Both the position numbers and the translations under genes were made by a program. A DNA stretch of 64,000 nucleotides. Origin: Strigamia acuminata (taxonomy: Eukaryota > Arthropoda > Chilopoda > Geophilomorpha > Linotaeniidae). The stretch's first letter is position 1. Each line of letters opens with the position of its first letter. Below are positions 33,333-45,087 of this stretch, in pieces. The notes under the pieces were generated by a model. It searched no databases. It was not told where the DNA came from and saw only the letters and a list, made by a program, of their open reading frames with translations. Where the stretch lies: contig OX442314.1 of assembly GCA_949358305.1 (NCBI GenBank), positions 3,661,087-3,725,086 on the forward strand, given 5' to 3'.

Positions 33333-34153
33333 TGTCGCGTCCTACTTTGTATAGGTTTAAATAGCGCTAACGTGTAATACTTTACCTGTGATCAATTATG
33401 CAAATACCCAAATGAATACCAAATGTATGTAAATAAACAGTTAATTTATTCACCAGGCTTTATGCCTTTAAAATACACTCAGTAATAATTCTAGAGTCGA
33501 CGTGGTCAGCGTCGAACAAAGGATTTCTCAAGATGGCGTCGTCGATTCCGCGTGGTCGGCGGAACAAAGGCGGCGTCTCGAGTTGTCGTTAATTCGTCAC
33601 GGATTCGTCTTCACGGACGCGGTGGAATGCTCTCTCGAGTCTTCTATCCGTGCCTGTTGTCTAGGTTTTGGTTTAGCGTCGCAGAGGCCTCGTCTAGGAA
33701 CTTTGGGGTTCCTTACAAAGCACTCGGACACTCACTTCGGCGAATAATCGTCTGGGCGATTATTCTGGGTGATTTCACAAGGGCTATTCTCGTGCTTTCG
33801 CAGGAATAGCTCGCAAGTGACTTCGTGAGAGTTACAGTTTGCACTTTACTCAGCGATCCTCGATCAATCCTAACTTGTAGTTGAAGTTGGCCTGACGGTG
33901 AGGTAGTTGCTGTGTTCTTGGTGTCGTTTGTGTAAGTTCTGACTTTAGGCGGGAAACACAGCCTTTTATGCAGTGGGGTGAAGGGCCGGCGATCAACCAA
34001 TGGGGGCTGACCACCAGCCGCTTCCTCCCCCTCGGGGCACACACCTGCCATGGGGAGGTGGAGCCAACTCGGGGGGGAACGACTCTTCAATCACAGTGAC
34101 TCAGAGGACAAGTATCCGCTCTGGGGGGACACTTATCCAACTGGGTCACCACA
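33333..34153 (-). mobile_element. Solo LTR (821 bp), TG...CA
   Basis: The element begins TGTCGCG and ends CACCACA on the plus strand, with a perfect ATTT duplication at 33,329-33,332 and 34,154-34,157. The corresponding site in copy 2 (51,777-51,790) is empty, with a single ATTT. On the minus strand it carries a TATA-like CATAAAAGG (33,962-33,970) and AATAAA (33,445-33,450), so it is transcribed leftward. It has no internal region, so it is a solo LTR left by LTR-LTR recombination. It is related to 62,126-62,952. Confidence 0.92.
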
Positions 34154-34157
34154 ATTT

Positions 34158-34570
34158 CTTATCAAGTTTTGTATATTTTTGTTGATTTTTAATCATATTT
34201 GTTCCTTTTTAATCAAAGTCGAAAACGAGTTGTAAATGCGTTCGTATGCGACGCGAACGCGTATTGGAGTCGATTCCAAGTTCGTATTCCATCGCAAACG
34301 CGCATTTGAGACGTTAACGAGTTTATCTTTTTCACTCTCGCTTGATCCCCCTTTATCGCGCCTCATTGCTCCTGTGAAAAAAAATATATGAGAATGCACA
34401 GAAATGAACCTTCCAATACTTACATGAAAATTGGCAACCTTGACACAAAACAGTCTATCGACACTCCCAACACCACCCCGGACATTTTTCGGAAGAGTTT
34501 GGTCCACCCGGAATCCGCAGAATAGTCTCCCCCGAAATGCGGATTTCGCGGACGCCAATCCGCGAAAAGG
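34158..34570. repeat. Right-end segment of copy 1
   Basis: It ends in GCCAATCCGCGAAAAGG at 34,570 and matches 37,595-37,932 and 51,785-52,197. The shared landmarks are 'gtcgattccaagttcg', 'cacctcgg' type GC patches and 'aacaccaccccgg'. It is followed by ATAA rather than TTAG. Confidence 0.75.
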
Positions 34571-37500
34571 ATAAAAAATTTCCAATGTATAAACTTTATT
34601 TCTGTTTTCAGTTTCCTGATATGATTAAAGAAAATCCTAAATATTATTTCCAAACATTTATCAAATTCTTTTCAAAAGCAGTTGTGGAGGCGTCTACTAC
34701 GAACGTGTCATCGTGGGCGTCAAATTTGAATATTTTTAACTTTCTGCGTTTGCACGAATTCGCAGAATTCGTCCACTGGCATCGTGGCGACGCATGGTCG
34801 ACATTTTGTATTCATATGTGACGCGCACTCTATTTACTCACGTAGAACACACGAATCGCGCGCGTCAACGCGCACATGTAAATTTAGTTTCACTGAATCG
34901 CGTACGAGTTTTTCCCTTTTTCAACGCGAAATCGTATTCGACTCGCTTTCTAGTCGAGTACGAATTTTGCCCTTCTTCAACGCGAAATCGTATTCGACTC
35001 GCTTTCTAGTCGAGTACGAATTTTGCCCTTCTTCAATGCGAAATCGTATTCGACTCGTTTTCGAGTCAAATGCGAATTTTGCCCTTCTTCAACGCGAAAT
35101 CGTATTCGACTCGTTTTCGAGTCGAGTACGAATTTTGCCCTTTTTCAACGCGAAATCGTATTCGACTCGTTTTCGAGTCGAATGCGAATTTTGCCCTTCT
35201 TCAACGCGAAATCGTATTCGACTCGTTTTCGAGTCGAATGCGAATTTTGCCCTTCTTCAACGCGAAATCGTATTCGACTCGTTTTCGAGTCGAGTACGAA
35301 TTTTGCCCTTCTTCAATGCGAAATCGTATTCGACTCGTTTTCGAGTCAAATGCGAATTTTGCCCTTCTTCAACGCGAAATCGTATTCGACTCGTTTTCGA
35401 GTCGAGTACGAGTTTTGCCCTTCTTCAACGCGAAATCGTATTCGACTCGTTTTCGAGTCAAATACGAGTTTTGCCCTTCTTCAACGCGAAATCGTATTCG
35501 ACTCGTTTTCGAGTCGAATACGAGATAGTCGATGACCCGTTCCCGGACTTTGACTCGTACGACTCGTATTCGAGATGTATTCGAGATGTATTCGAATCGT
35601 ATTCGAGTCGCATTCGAGATGGTCGATGATTTCCACTCGCTCGTATACGCGTTGTATACGAGCTCGTATTTTGATCGTAATCGTAAACGAATCGTTTACA
35701 AGTCGTATACAAGTTGTATACGACGTGTATACACCTCGTATACGAACGAAGTTTGGAAAATCCACCGGATACTTACTACGACATGAAAACACATAGTAGT
35801 CACATACGTCTTATTTGGAAATTGTGTTTTCACAAACTTCGTTCGTATACGAGGTGTATACACGTCGTATACAACTCGTATACGACTTGTAAACGATTCG
35901 TTTACGATTACGATCAAAATACGAGCTCGTATACAACGCGTATACGAGCGAGTGGAAATCATCGACCATCTCGAATACGACTCGAATTCGATTCGTATTC
36001 GATTCGAATACGACTCGAAAACGAGTCGAATACGAATTTTGCCCTTCTTCAACGCGAAATCGTATTCGACTCGTTTTCGAATCGTATACGAGATGGTCGA
36101 TTTTTGTTTCCCGGGCTTTGATTCGTATTCGAGTTGTTACGAATCGAATTCGAATCGTATTCGAATCGAATACGAATCGAATTCGAGTCGTATTCGAGAT
36201 GGTCGATGATTTCCACTCGCTCGTATACGCGTTGTATACGAGCTCGTATTTTGATCGTAATCGTAAACGAATCGTTTACAAGTCGTATACGAGTTGTATA
36301 CGACGTGTATACACCTCGTATACGAACGAAGTTTGTGAAAACACAATTTCCAAATAAGACGTATGTGACTACTATGTGTTTTCATGTCGTAGTAAGTATC
36401 CGGTGGATTTTCCAAACTTCGTTCGTATACGAGGTGTATACACGTCGTATACAACTTGTATACGACTTGTAAACGATTCGTTTACGATTACGATCAAAAT
36501 ACGAGCTCGTATACAACGGGTATACGAGCGAGTGGAAATCATCGACCATCTCGAATGCGACTCGAATACGATTCGAATACATCTCGAATACATCTCGAAT
36601 ACGAGTCGTACGAGTCAAAGTCCGGGAACGGGTCATCGACTATCTCGTATTCGACTCGAAAACGAGTCGAATACGATTTCGCGTTGAAGAAGGGCAAAAC
36701 TCGTATTTGACTCGAAAACGAGTCGAATACGATTTCGCGTTGAAGAAGGGCAAAACTCGTATTCGACTCGAAAACGAGTCGAATACGATTTCGCGTTGAA
36801 GAAGGGCAAAATTCGCATTCGACTCGAAAACGAGTCGAATACGATTTCGCGTTGAAGAAGGGCAAAACTCGCATTCGACTCGAAAACGAGTCGAATACGA
36901 TTTCGCGTTGAAGAAGGGCAAAACTCGCATTCGACTCGAAAACGAGTCGAATACGATTTCGCGTTGAAGAAGGGCAAAACTCGCATTCGACTCGAAAACG
37001 AGTCGAATACGATTTCGCGTTGAAGAAGGGCAAAACTCGCATTCGACTCGAAAACGAGTCGGATACGATTTGGCGTTGAAGAAGGGCAAAATTCGCATTC
37101 GACTCGAAAACGAGTCGAATACGATTTCGCGTTGAAGAAGGGCAAAATTCGCATTCGACTCGAAAACGAGTCGAATACGATTTCGCGTTGAAGAAGGGCA
37201 AAACTCGTATTCGACTCGAAAACGAGTCGGATACGATTTCGCGTTGAAGAAGGGCAAAATTCGCATTCGACTCGAAAACGAGTCGAATACGATTTCGCGT
37301 TGAAGAAGGACAAAATTCGCATTCGACTCGAAAACGAGTCGAATACGATTTCGCGTTGAAGAAGGGCAAAATTCGCATTCGACTCGAAAACGAGTCGAAT
37401 ACGATTTCGCGTTGAAGAAGGACAAAATTCGCATTCGACTCGAAAACGAGTCGAATACGATTTCGCGTTGAAGAAGGACAAAATTCGCATTCGACTCGAA

Positions 37501-37986
37501 AACGAGTCGAATACGATTTCGCGTTGAAGAAGGGCAAAATTCGTACTCGACTAGAAAGCGAGTCGAATACGAGATCATTTTTTGATCTGGGTCGTGAATG
37601 CGTCCGTATGTCACGCGAACGCGTGTTGGAGTCGATTCCGAGTTCGTATTCCATCTTGAACGCGCATTGGAGACGTAAACCAGTTTATTTTACCCACTCT
37701 CGCTCGATCCCGCTTCATCGCTCCTTGTCGCTCCTGTGAAAAAAAATACATGAGAATGTGCAGAAATGAACCTTCCAATACTCACATGAAAATTGACAAC
37801 CTTGACACAAAACAGTCTATTGACACTCCCAACACCACCCCGGACATTTTCCGGAAGAGTTTGGTCCACCCGGAATCCCCAGAATAGTCGCCCCCGAAAT
37901 GCGGATTTCGCGGAAGCCAATCCGCGAAAAGGATATGTTTTTAGCGGCGCGCCGACGCGTCCGCCACGCCCGTCTGGAGAGCTTAA
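34571..37986. repeat. Middle block with palindrome 2 and 56-bp arrays
   Basis: About 330 bp of sequence not repeated elsewhere is followed by a palindrome at 34,905-37,570 centred near 36,085. The left arm has about 11 and the right arm about 16 units of the 56-bp repeat. The centre has two copies of the 75-bp loop segment in opposite orientation (35,755-35,832 and 36,335-36,413). A second right-end-like segment ends at 37,932. TTAA (37,983-37,986) abuts the start of copy 2. Frames of 280-370 residues here arise from the repeat and are not genes. Confidence 0.8.
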
Positions 37987-40900
37987 CCTTATGGCGCGCA
38001 TGCGGATTTCTCGGAGTGCGAAAGGGACCCTATTTTTAACATTACGGCGGCCTATACCTTGACCCCCTGTTCGCAGTCTCATGGCTGATTTTGCGGATTT
38101 CACTTATTTGTATATTCCGCACGATCGCGCGCGTTTTATCAACCTTGGGAAAGCCGCTTTCTCAAATTTGCAAATTCCACATTGTGTGAACATGCTACAA
38201 CGCTTCTGTGCGCGTCAATAAAAAAAAAACCGATTAGAAATGAAATTCAGGGTTTTGTTAAAATAAAAATTATACAATATAATCAGTCTATAATGCTTCT
38301 ATAATGCTGTTGGTTTAATCAGCACATTGTAATCGTGTGAAAACACGCGCGCTCGCAATAATACATTACCCAATGTACTTGCACTGGCATGGACCCATCA
38401 GTGCGCACTTTCCCGTGCGTGCTGCTTGCACTATTTACATCAATTGTTGCTCCACAGGTTGCGCGACCTGCCGGGCAGTTAAGACGTACTAGAATAACCT
38501 CAGGATTTGATAAAACCTGATTTTTGGATGACACTAAGTAAATGGCAGTGAATGTGAGATGTGAGATACACGATGAATTTAATAAAATTTATATTTCCTA
38601 ATCATGGGATTGGTTTCACGTTTCATAATCCAACAATTAAGTAGAATATCATTATTGCAATTGATTAAAACAAATTTTTTTTACAAATTCTTTGGTTTTA
38701 CATTTTAAATTTATTTTCCAATAGTTGGCACCATCGCAATTGCTGCGAGTTTAAAACACTGCATTCAGCAGAATTTACTGCACTTTCAAATCAAGGCCAG
38801 GCATACCTACTGCAAAGTAATGTATAAACCATAAAGAAGCCTTTGATTCGGAATTGCCTGTAGGTAATTCTGCGCTGGTCTCCAATGGAAATGTCCGCGC
38901 CGGTCTTCCGTGCACGGGAAGTCCACAGAAAGTCCGTGCATTCCGTGCGCTGGGAGTCCGTGCGTCGTACCGCGTGATCTTGCATTGTTTTTTGTGGGCT
39001 TTTCCTGATTAGGATTACTTCCTTTTTAACTCTTGAAGAATTAAGTTTGTTTTTTTTGCTCCAAAACGTCCCAAAACGCCTGAAAATCGCGCAACTCGAG
39101 GCAAAACATTACAGTGTGTATTCAAATCAAAACTAGCTACAAATACATGCTGAAATTAGCTAAATTTTCAAATTTTTTGGCTTTCAAGAAGTAATGGAAA
39201 CATTTGACATAACGTGGATCAGTTGCATTCAAAAACTAAAATATTTTGTGTTTTACTTCAATTTTAAACTAAAAATGATGTCATTTTCTGTTTAAACCCC
39301 TGTTAAAGCTTGAAATACATTTTAACTAAAAGAAATAAGTTTGTTTTTTTCTTCGGCAGTGACGTGTACACACGAGCACGCCTGAGAACGCCAAAAAATG
39401 CTAAAAAACGCTCAAAAACGCCTGAAAATCGCGCAACTCGAGGCAAAACATTAATTTTTCATCTTTATTTCAACTTTTGTGACGTTTAAAATTGTGTTCT
39501 CATGTTTTTTGCCTCAAGTTGCATTGTCATCTGGCGTTTTGGAGTGTTTTTATGTGTTCGCAGGCGTTCGCAGGCGTTTTTTGGCGTTGTCACTCACTCA
39601 AGTGGCCAATTTTAGCATTTTCCGTAGTAAAAATGGCCGTTTTTCGTCAAAATGGCCATTTTTAGCCATTTTTCAGAGTAAAAATGTTTTTTTTTCACCG
39701 TTTTTATAGTAAAATGGCCATTTTTAGTCGTTTTTTTAATCAAAAATGGCCGTTTTTATCGTTGAAACGTTATTAAAATGTAACGTTTCAATGGCGTTTT
39801 GATCTCGCCTCATTTCCGGTTTTGAAAATTAATAAACGCCCCGGCGTTTATTCGAGGCAACACCCAACTTGGGCTTTTATTCGCGTCGCACCGCATCATC
39901 ATCTCACCTTGCCTCCCGTCTTGAAAATTTATAAACGCCCCGGCGTTTATTCAAGGCAAACCATTGTTTATGTAAGTTTTTCCTGATTAGGGTTACTTCC
40001 TTTAGAAGAAACACGTTTATTTCTTCTCGCTTAATCTTGAGTCGTGATCTCGCCTCGTTTCTGGTCTTAAAAATTAATAAACACCCCGGCTTTTATTCAA
40101 GGCAATACGGTACGTTTATGAAACCCAACTTGGGCTTTCATTTTAAAAAAAGCGCGTGTTCTTACGTCGAACTAAGAGATACAGGTGAATTAGCAACGCC
40201 TAATTTGATTTAATAAATAAAGCAAACAACATCTCGCCTCACTTCTGGCGTTTGTTCGAGGCAAGCCATTGTTTTTGCATTTTTTTTCCTGATTAGGGTT
40301 ACTTCCTTTTTAACTCTTGAAGAAATAAGTATGTTTTTTTTACTCGGCAGTGACGTGTACGCGCGAGTACGCCTGAGAACGCCAAAAAATACTCCAAAAC
40401 GCCTGAAAATCGTGCAACTCGAGGCAAAACATTAATTGTTTATTTTTGTTTCAACTTTTGTAACGTTTACAATTGTGTTCTCATGTTTTTTGCCTCAAGT
40501 TGCATTGTCATTTTGCGTTTTGGGGCGTTTTTAGGCATTTTTAGGCATTTGCGGGCGTTCTTGGGCGTTTTTTGGCGTTGTCATTCAATCAAATAGCCAT
40601 TTTTAGCCATTTTTACCCATTTTTCATAGAAAAATGGTCATTTTTAGCCGTTTTTCATCCAAAATGGCCGTTTTTCATCCAAAAGGGCCGTTTTTCATCC
40701 AAAATGGAATAATTGTTGTGTCCGGATTTTATGTCATTTATTGTCTTAATTAAAGTTAACAAAGTGTCTTTAATTTTTGCTTTTCTTGAATTTCAGCTTT
40801 TTAGATATTTTTACATATTAAACTTTCATTTTTTGTGATTTATTAAAAGTTACAGTGTTTTCATGAATTTTAGTGTCTATGATATTGATATTATCTTTAT

Positions 40901-43900
40901 TCATTGCTATTTAAAGTTTTATTACTTCTCTGTGTCTTATTTCTTTAATTCTTGCTCATTTTGTGTGATTTTGGATGATTTTTAGTGCATCCGTCGATTT
41001 ACAGATCACTTGCGTAAGACGCGTGACGTCATATTTCTTAATCTAGTTCGGTTGTGTTCAAACTTCTAACCTTTTGTTTGGACCTTATTCTTGTGTTATG
41101 GATAGGTTTTAGAATTGATTTAGACTAATTTGGGGGTGATCTGTCGATTGGTTTGCTTTATTTTTGTCCCGGAACGGTCGTTTTGTCGTTTCGAGCGTTT
41201 GTTGTCGGTACGCACTTGTGCGCTGCTGACCGAGTTCATTCCGTTCGGCAAACGATTATTTTCAAGTGTTCTTTTAATAAATAGTGCTTTTGTTGTAGGA
41301 AATTACATTTCCTAATGTTATTTTATTCAATACAGTGTGTATTCTTGATTTTATTCTTGTGTTGAAATTCAAATGTCGTGTTTTGCCGCTCTAGCGGATT
41401 TGAAGTGGGCGCCATGTTGGATTTCCCCGCTAATTTCTTTATTTATCCATTTCATTTGTCTTTTTGAAAATGAATAAACGCCCCGGCGTTTATGCGAGGC
41501 AAGCCATAGTTTTTGTAGGTTCTTTCCTGATTAGGGTTACTTGTGACGTGCACGCGCGAGCTCGCCTGAGGACGCCAAAAAAAGCTCAAAAACGCCCCAA
41601 AACGCCTGAAAATCGCGCAACTCGAAGCAAAAAATTACAGTTTGAATTCAAATCAAAACTAACCACAAATACATGCTACAATTAGGTAAATTTTCAAATT
41701 TTTTATCAATAAATGATGACTTTCAAGAAGTATGACAACATTTGACAAAATTTAGACCAGTTGCATTTAAAAACTAAAATATTTTGTGTTTTACTTCAAT
41801 TTTAAACCAAAAATGACGTCATTTTTTGTTTAAACCGGCGTTTATTTGAGGCAAACACGCCGCTGAGAACGCCAAAAAATGCTCAAAAACACTCCAAAAG
41901 ACCTGAAAATCGCGCAACTTGAGGCAAAAAATTAATTTTTCATCTTTGTTTCAACTTTTGTGACGTTTAAAATTGTGTTTTCAAGTTTTATGCCTCAAGT
42001 TGCATTGTCATCTGGCGTTTTGGGGCGTTTTGGGGCGTTCGCAGGCGTTTGCACGCGTTTTTTGGCGTTGTCACTCACTCAAGTGGCCATTTTTAGCCAA
42101 TTTTCGAAGTAAAAATGGCCTTTTTTTATTAAAATGGCCATTTTCAGCCATTTGTCATAGTAAAAATGGCCATTTTCAGCCATTTTTTATAGTAAAAATG
42201 GCCATTTTTCATCCAAAATGGCCGTTTTTCATCCAAAATGACCATTTTTATCATTGACACGCTATAAAAATGTAACGTTTCAATGGCGTTTTGACGGAAC
42301 CGGTAAGTTTTGAAATTTCCCGTGTCCCGTTATTGTGACTCCTCGTCCGGTTTCTCAGAACCGAAACCCTAATACAGGTGAATTAGTGACGCCTAATTTG
42401 TTTTAACAAATAAAGCAAACAACATCTCGCCTCACTTCCAGTCTTGAAAATTAGTAAACGCCCCGGCGTTTATTCGAGGCAAGCCGTTGTTTTTACAGTA
42501 ATTTCCTGGTTAGGGTTATTTTTTTTTTAACTCTTGAAGAAATAAGTTTGTTTTTTTCTCGCCTGCACGCGCGAGCTCGCATGAGAATGCTAAAAAATAA
42601 GCAAAAACGTTCTAAAACGCCCCAAAACGCTTCAAAATGCTCCAAAAAGCCTGAAAATCGTGCCACTCAAAGCAAAAAATTATGTTCGCATGTTTTTTGC
42701 CTCAAGTTGCACGGTTATCTGGCGTTTTGGTGCGTTCTTGGGGCGTTTTGGTGCGTTCTTGGGGCGTTTTCGGGCGTTTTTTTGGCGTTGTCACTCACTC
42801 CCACACTTTGCTGTCTTGTTTATTACAATTTGGTTTAGCTGTTGTATTTATTTTTATTTGTTTTATGGTTATTTAATGTGTTTTTGTAGCATTCAAAATG
42901 TTTTGTTGCCTAATTTCTCGTTTTGGCGCCAACTGTTTGTTTGACAACGCCGTGTCAGAATTTAGGGATGATTCTGCTTTGGTTTCTAATTAAAAAAAAA
43001 ATGTTGTTTTAATTTCAATTGTAACTGCTTATTATAACGTTATTATTAGTATTTTGTAAAGGTTCATTCTTTTTCCATGTTAATAAAAAATGAAGTAACT
43101 TTCGGTGAAAAAAAAAACAGTTAAATGCGGATCAAAATTAAACACACACGAGAAGTTTAATAAACGTCCCGGCGTTTATTCGAGGCAATACGGTACATTT
43201 GTGAAACCCAACTTGGAACCCGAAAATAACGTGGGGCCGTCTGAACACCTGGATTTGAATTTTCGTCTACGCGCGCGCCGACGCATGGGGAATGCGGGGT
43301 GGGGTTCCTTCCCAGTGTTCCGAACGAGTCAATTTCACCCCGAAAATATCCCGAAATTGCTGATACATGCATTTCGAGCCAGAAATATTGATCTTCATGT
43401 AAATTTTGATTGTTTAGCTTTTTTTTGAAATTTTACAAATTTTTCTCATCTCCTGCCTTCCTCGCTCATTTAACACCAAAATGGCCTGCATTGAGGATTT
43501 TTCCCATAATCCTTTTCACACGTATGGAGCGCAAACAGTCGCAATAAATGAAATCAGCGGAATTCGGCCTTGAGTTTGCGACGCCATCTTGAATACGAGT
43601 AACAGCACAGTATGGTGTCAATTATTCGAACTGATCGTAAGGCATGGGACAAAAATTGATTAAAAACGAACAAACATGATTAAAAATCAACAAAAATCGA
43701 CTGAAATCGGACAATAATCAATTCAGAATGACAAATAACGATTAAAATTGGCAAAAATTGTCACAAATAGAGAAAAACCGATTAAAAATCAGCAAGAAAC
43801 CAATAGAAATTGATAAAATCAAATAAAAATTAACAAATATCCATTTTGTTTGCTTTTAAACAAATTAAGAACTTTGAAAACACACGACAATTTTAAACAG

Positions 43901-45087
43901 TAAACACCGGGGTCAAATAAGCGCCGCTACTCGTTTAAACACCGGGGAGGTGTTAGTGAAGTGCCTCGAGTGGAGAAATTAATAAACGCTCGAGGCACCA
44001 CGGTAGGCTTATTAAACACAAAATATGAAACGCTCGATCTTCAACAGGCGCACACGCCCGAGAACACCTCGGCATGCCTCAGCACTCTCCAAGAAACGAG
44101 AAAAACCAAGGCAAAAAAAAAAAAAATACACCAAAATTAGGACTAAAATCAAACACACATGGGGCCCGGAAGATTGATAACATCCCGGCATATATTCAAG
44201 GCAGTACGCCATGTTTTTTCCACCATTTTGTAAGTTTATTTCAATATTCATAAAGTTTATTGCTTTTTGTATCATTAGTAGTATTCCCTTGTGTGATGTG
44301 GTTTTATAAATATCACACACAACTGCTTCTGCTGTTTTCTTCACGTTTATGCTTCGTGTATGCACGTGAAGCCCTCGCACATCTTTTGAGCACCTGTACA
44401 CATTTGGACACGCTCAAGGTGCTACATCGCGCGCTCAAACGCACTAGATCGCGCGCGCAAACGCGCTACATCACGCATATTAGGGATAAGAACAGACCGG
44501 GATAGGGACTGGACTGGTAATGTTTGCCCTATGCGGATACGGGACGGGACGGGATTACAGTTGCTAAATTCGTACTGCGAGGCGGAGACAATTTTCTAAT
44601 TCCAGTTGTTATTTATCACTATTAAGCCTAATATTGAGCCTGATAATGCTAAAATAAAGTAAATAAACAACAACAACAAACTCATTATTAAAAGTAAATT
44701 ACACTGTATGACCAAAATATTGTTGTTTCTTTACTTTATTTTAGCATTATTAGGCCTAATATTAGGCTTAATACTGATTTATTTCAATTATGCAATCATA
44801 CGCGCGTATTACGCTAACGTAATGGACCCGGGACGGGTCGGGACCCGAAAATTGGTCCCGTTCTCATCCCTAACGCATATATATATCGCAGACATATCGC
44901 GCCCACGACAAAGCACAAACCCATGGCAGTCACCAAAGAATATTTACGCCGCTTCCACGCACGTTTTATTTTCTCACAGGCCTCTACACATTTAACTTGC
45001 GCGCGCACTTGCTACGTGCTCGTGTGGTCACAATAAATACCTAATTTTCATTAAAATAACGAATGAACGAAATCACTTCAACCACAC
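37987..45087. repeat. Copy 2 core (near-identical to 19,946-27,047)
   Basis: It starts CCTTATGGCGCGC after TTAA. It differs from copy 1 by scattered single bases, for example near 40,595 compared with 22,555 and near 42,076 compared with 24,036. All hairpins and palindromes of copy 1 recur at the 18,040-bp offset. Confidence 0.85.
44481..44872. mobile_element. hAT-type MITE, copy-2 instance
   Basis: This is the same element as 26,441-26,832, with the same ACGCATAT duplication at 44,473-44,480 and 44,873-44,880. Its presence in both copies shows that it inserted before the ~14-kb unit was duplicated. Confidence 0.85.

Noticed and set aside
33333-34153. Protein frames of 81-125 residues at 33.5-34.1 kb
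   Set aside because: They lie wholly inside the solo LTR and are not kept in the related LTR at 62,126-62,952.
34905-35530. CRISPR-like array
   Set aside because: Repeats are contiguous with no unique spacers, the context is eukaryotic, and no cas genes are present.
34784-37654. Open frames of 150-371 residues on the repeat-bearing strand, rich in Phe, Arg and Ser
   Set aside because: They come from the 56-bp tandem repeat. Since 56 is not a multiple of three and the unit has no stop on one strand, all three frames stay open and encode the same 56-residue cycle.
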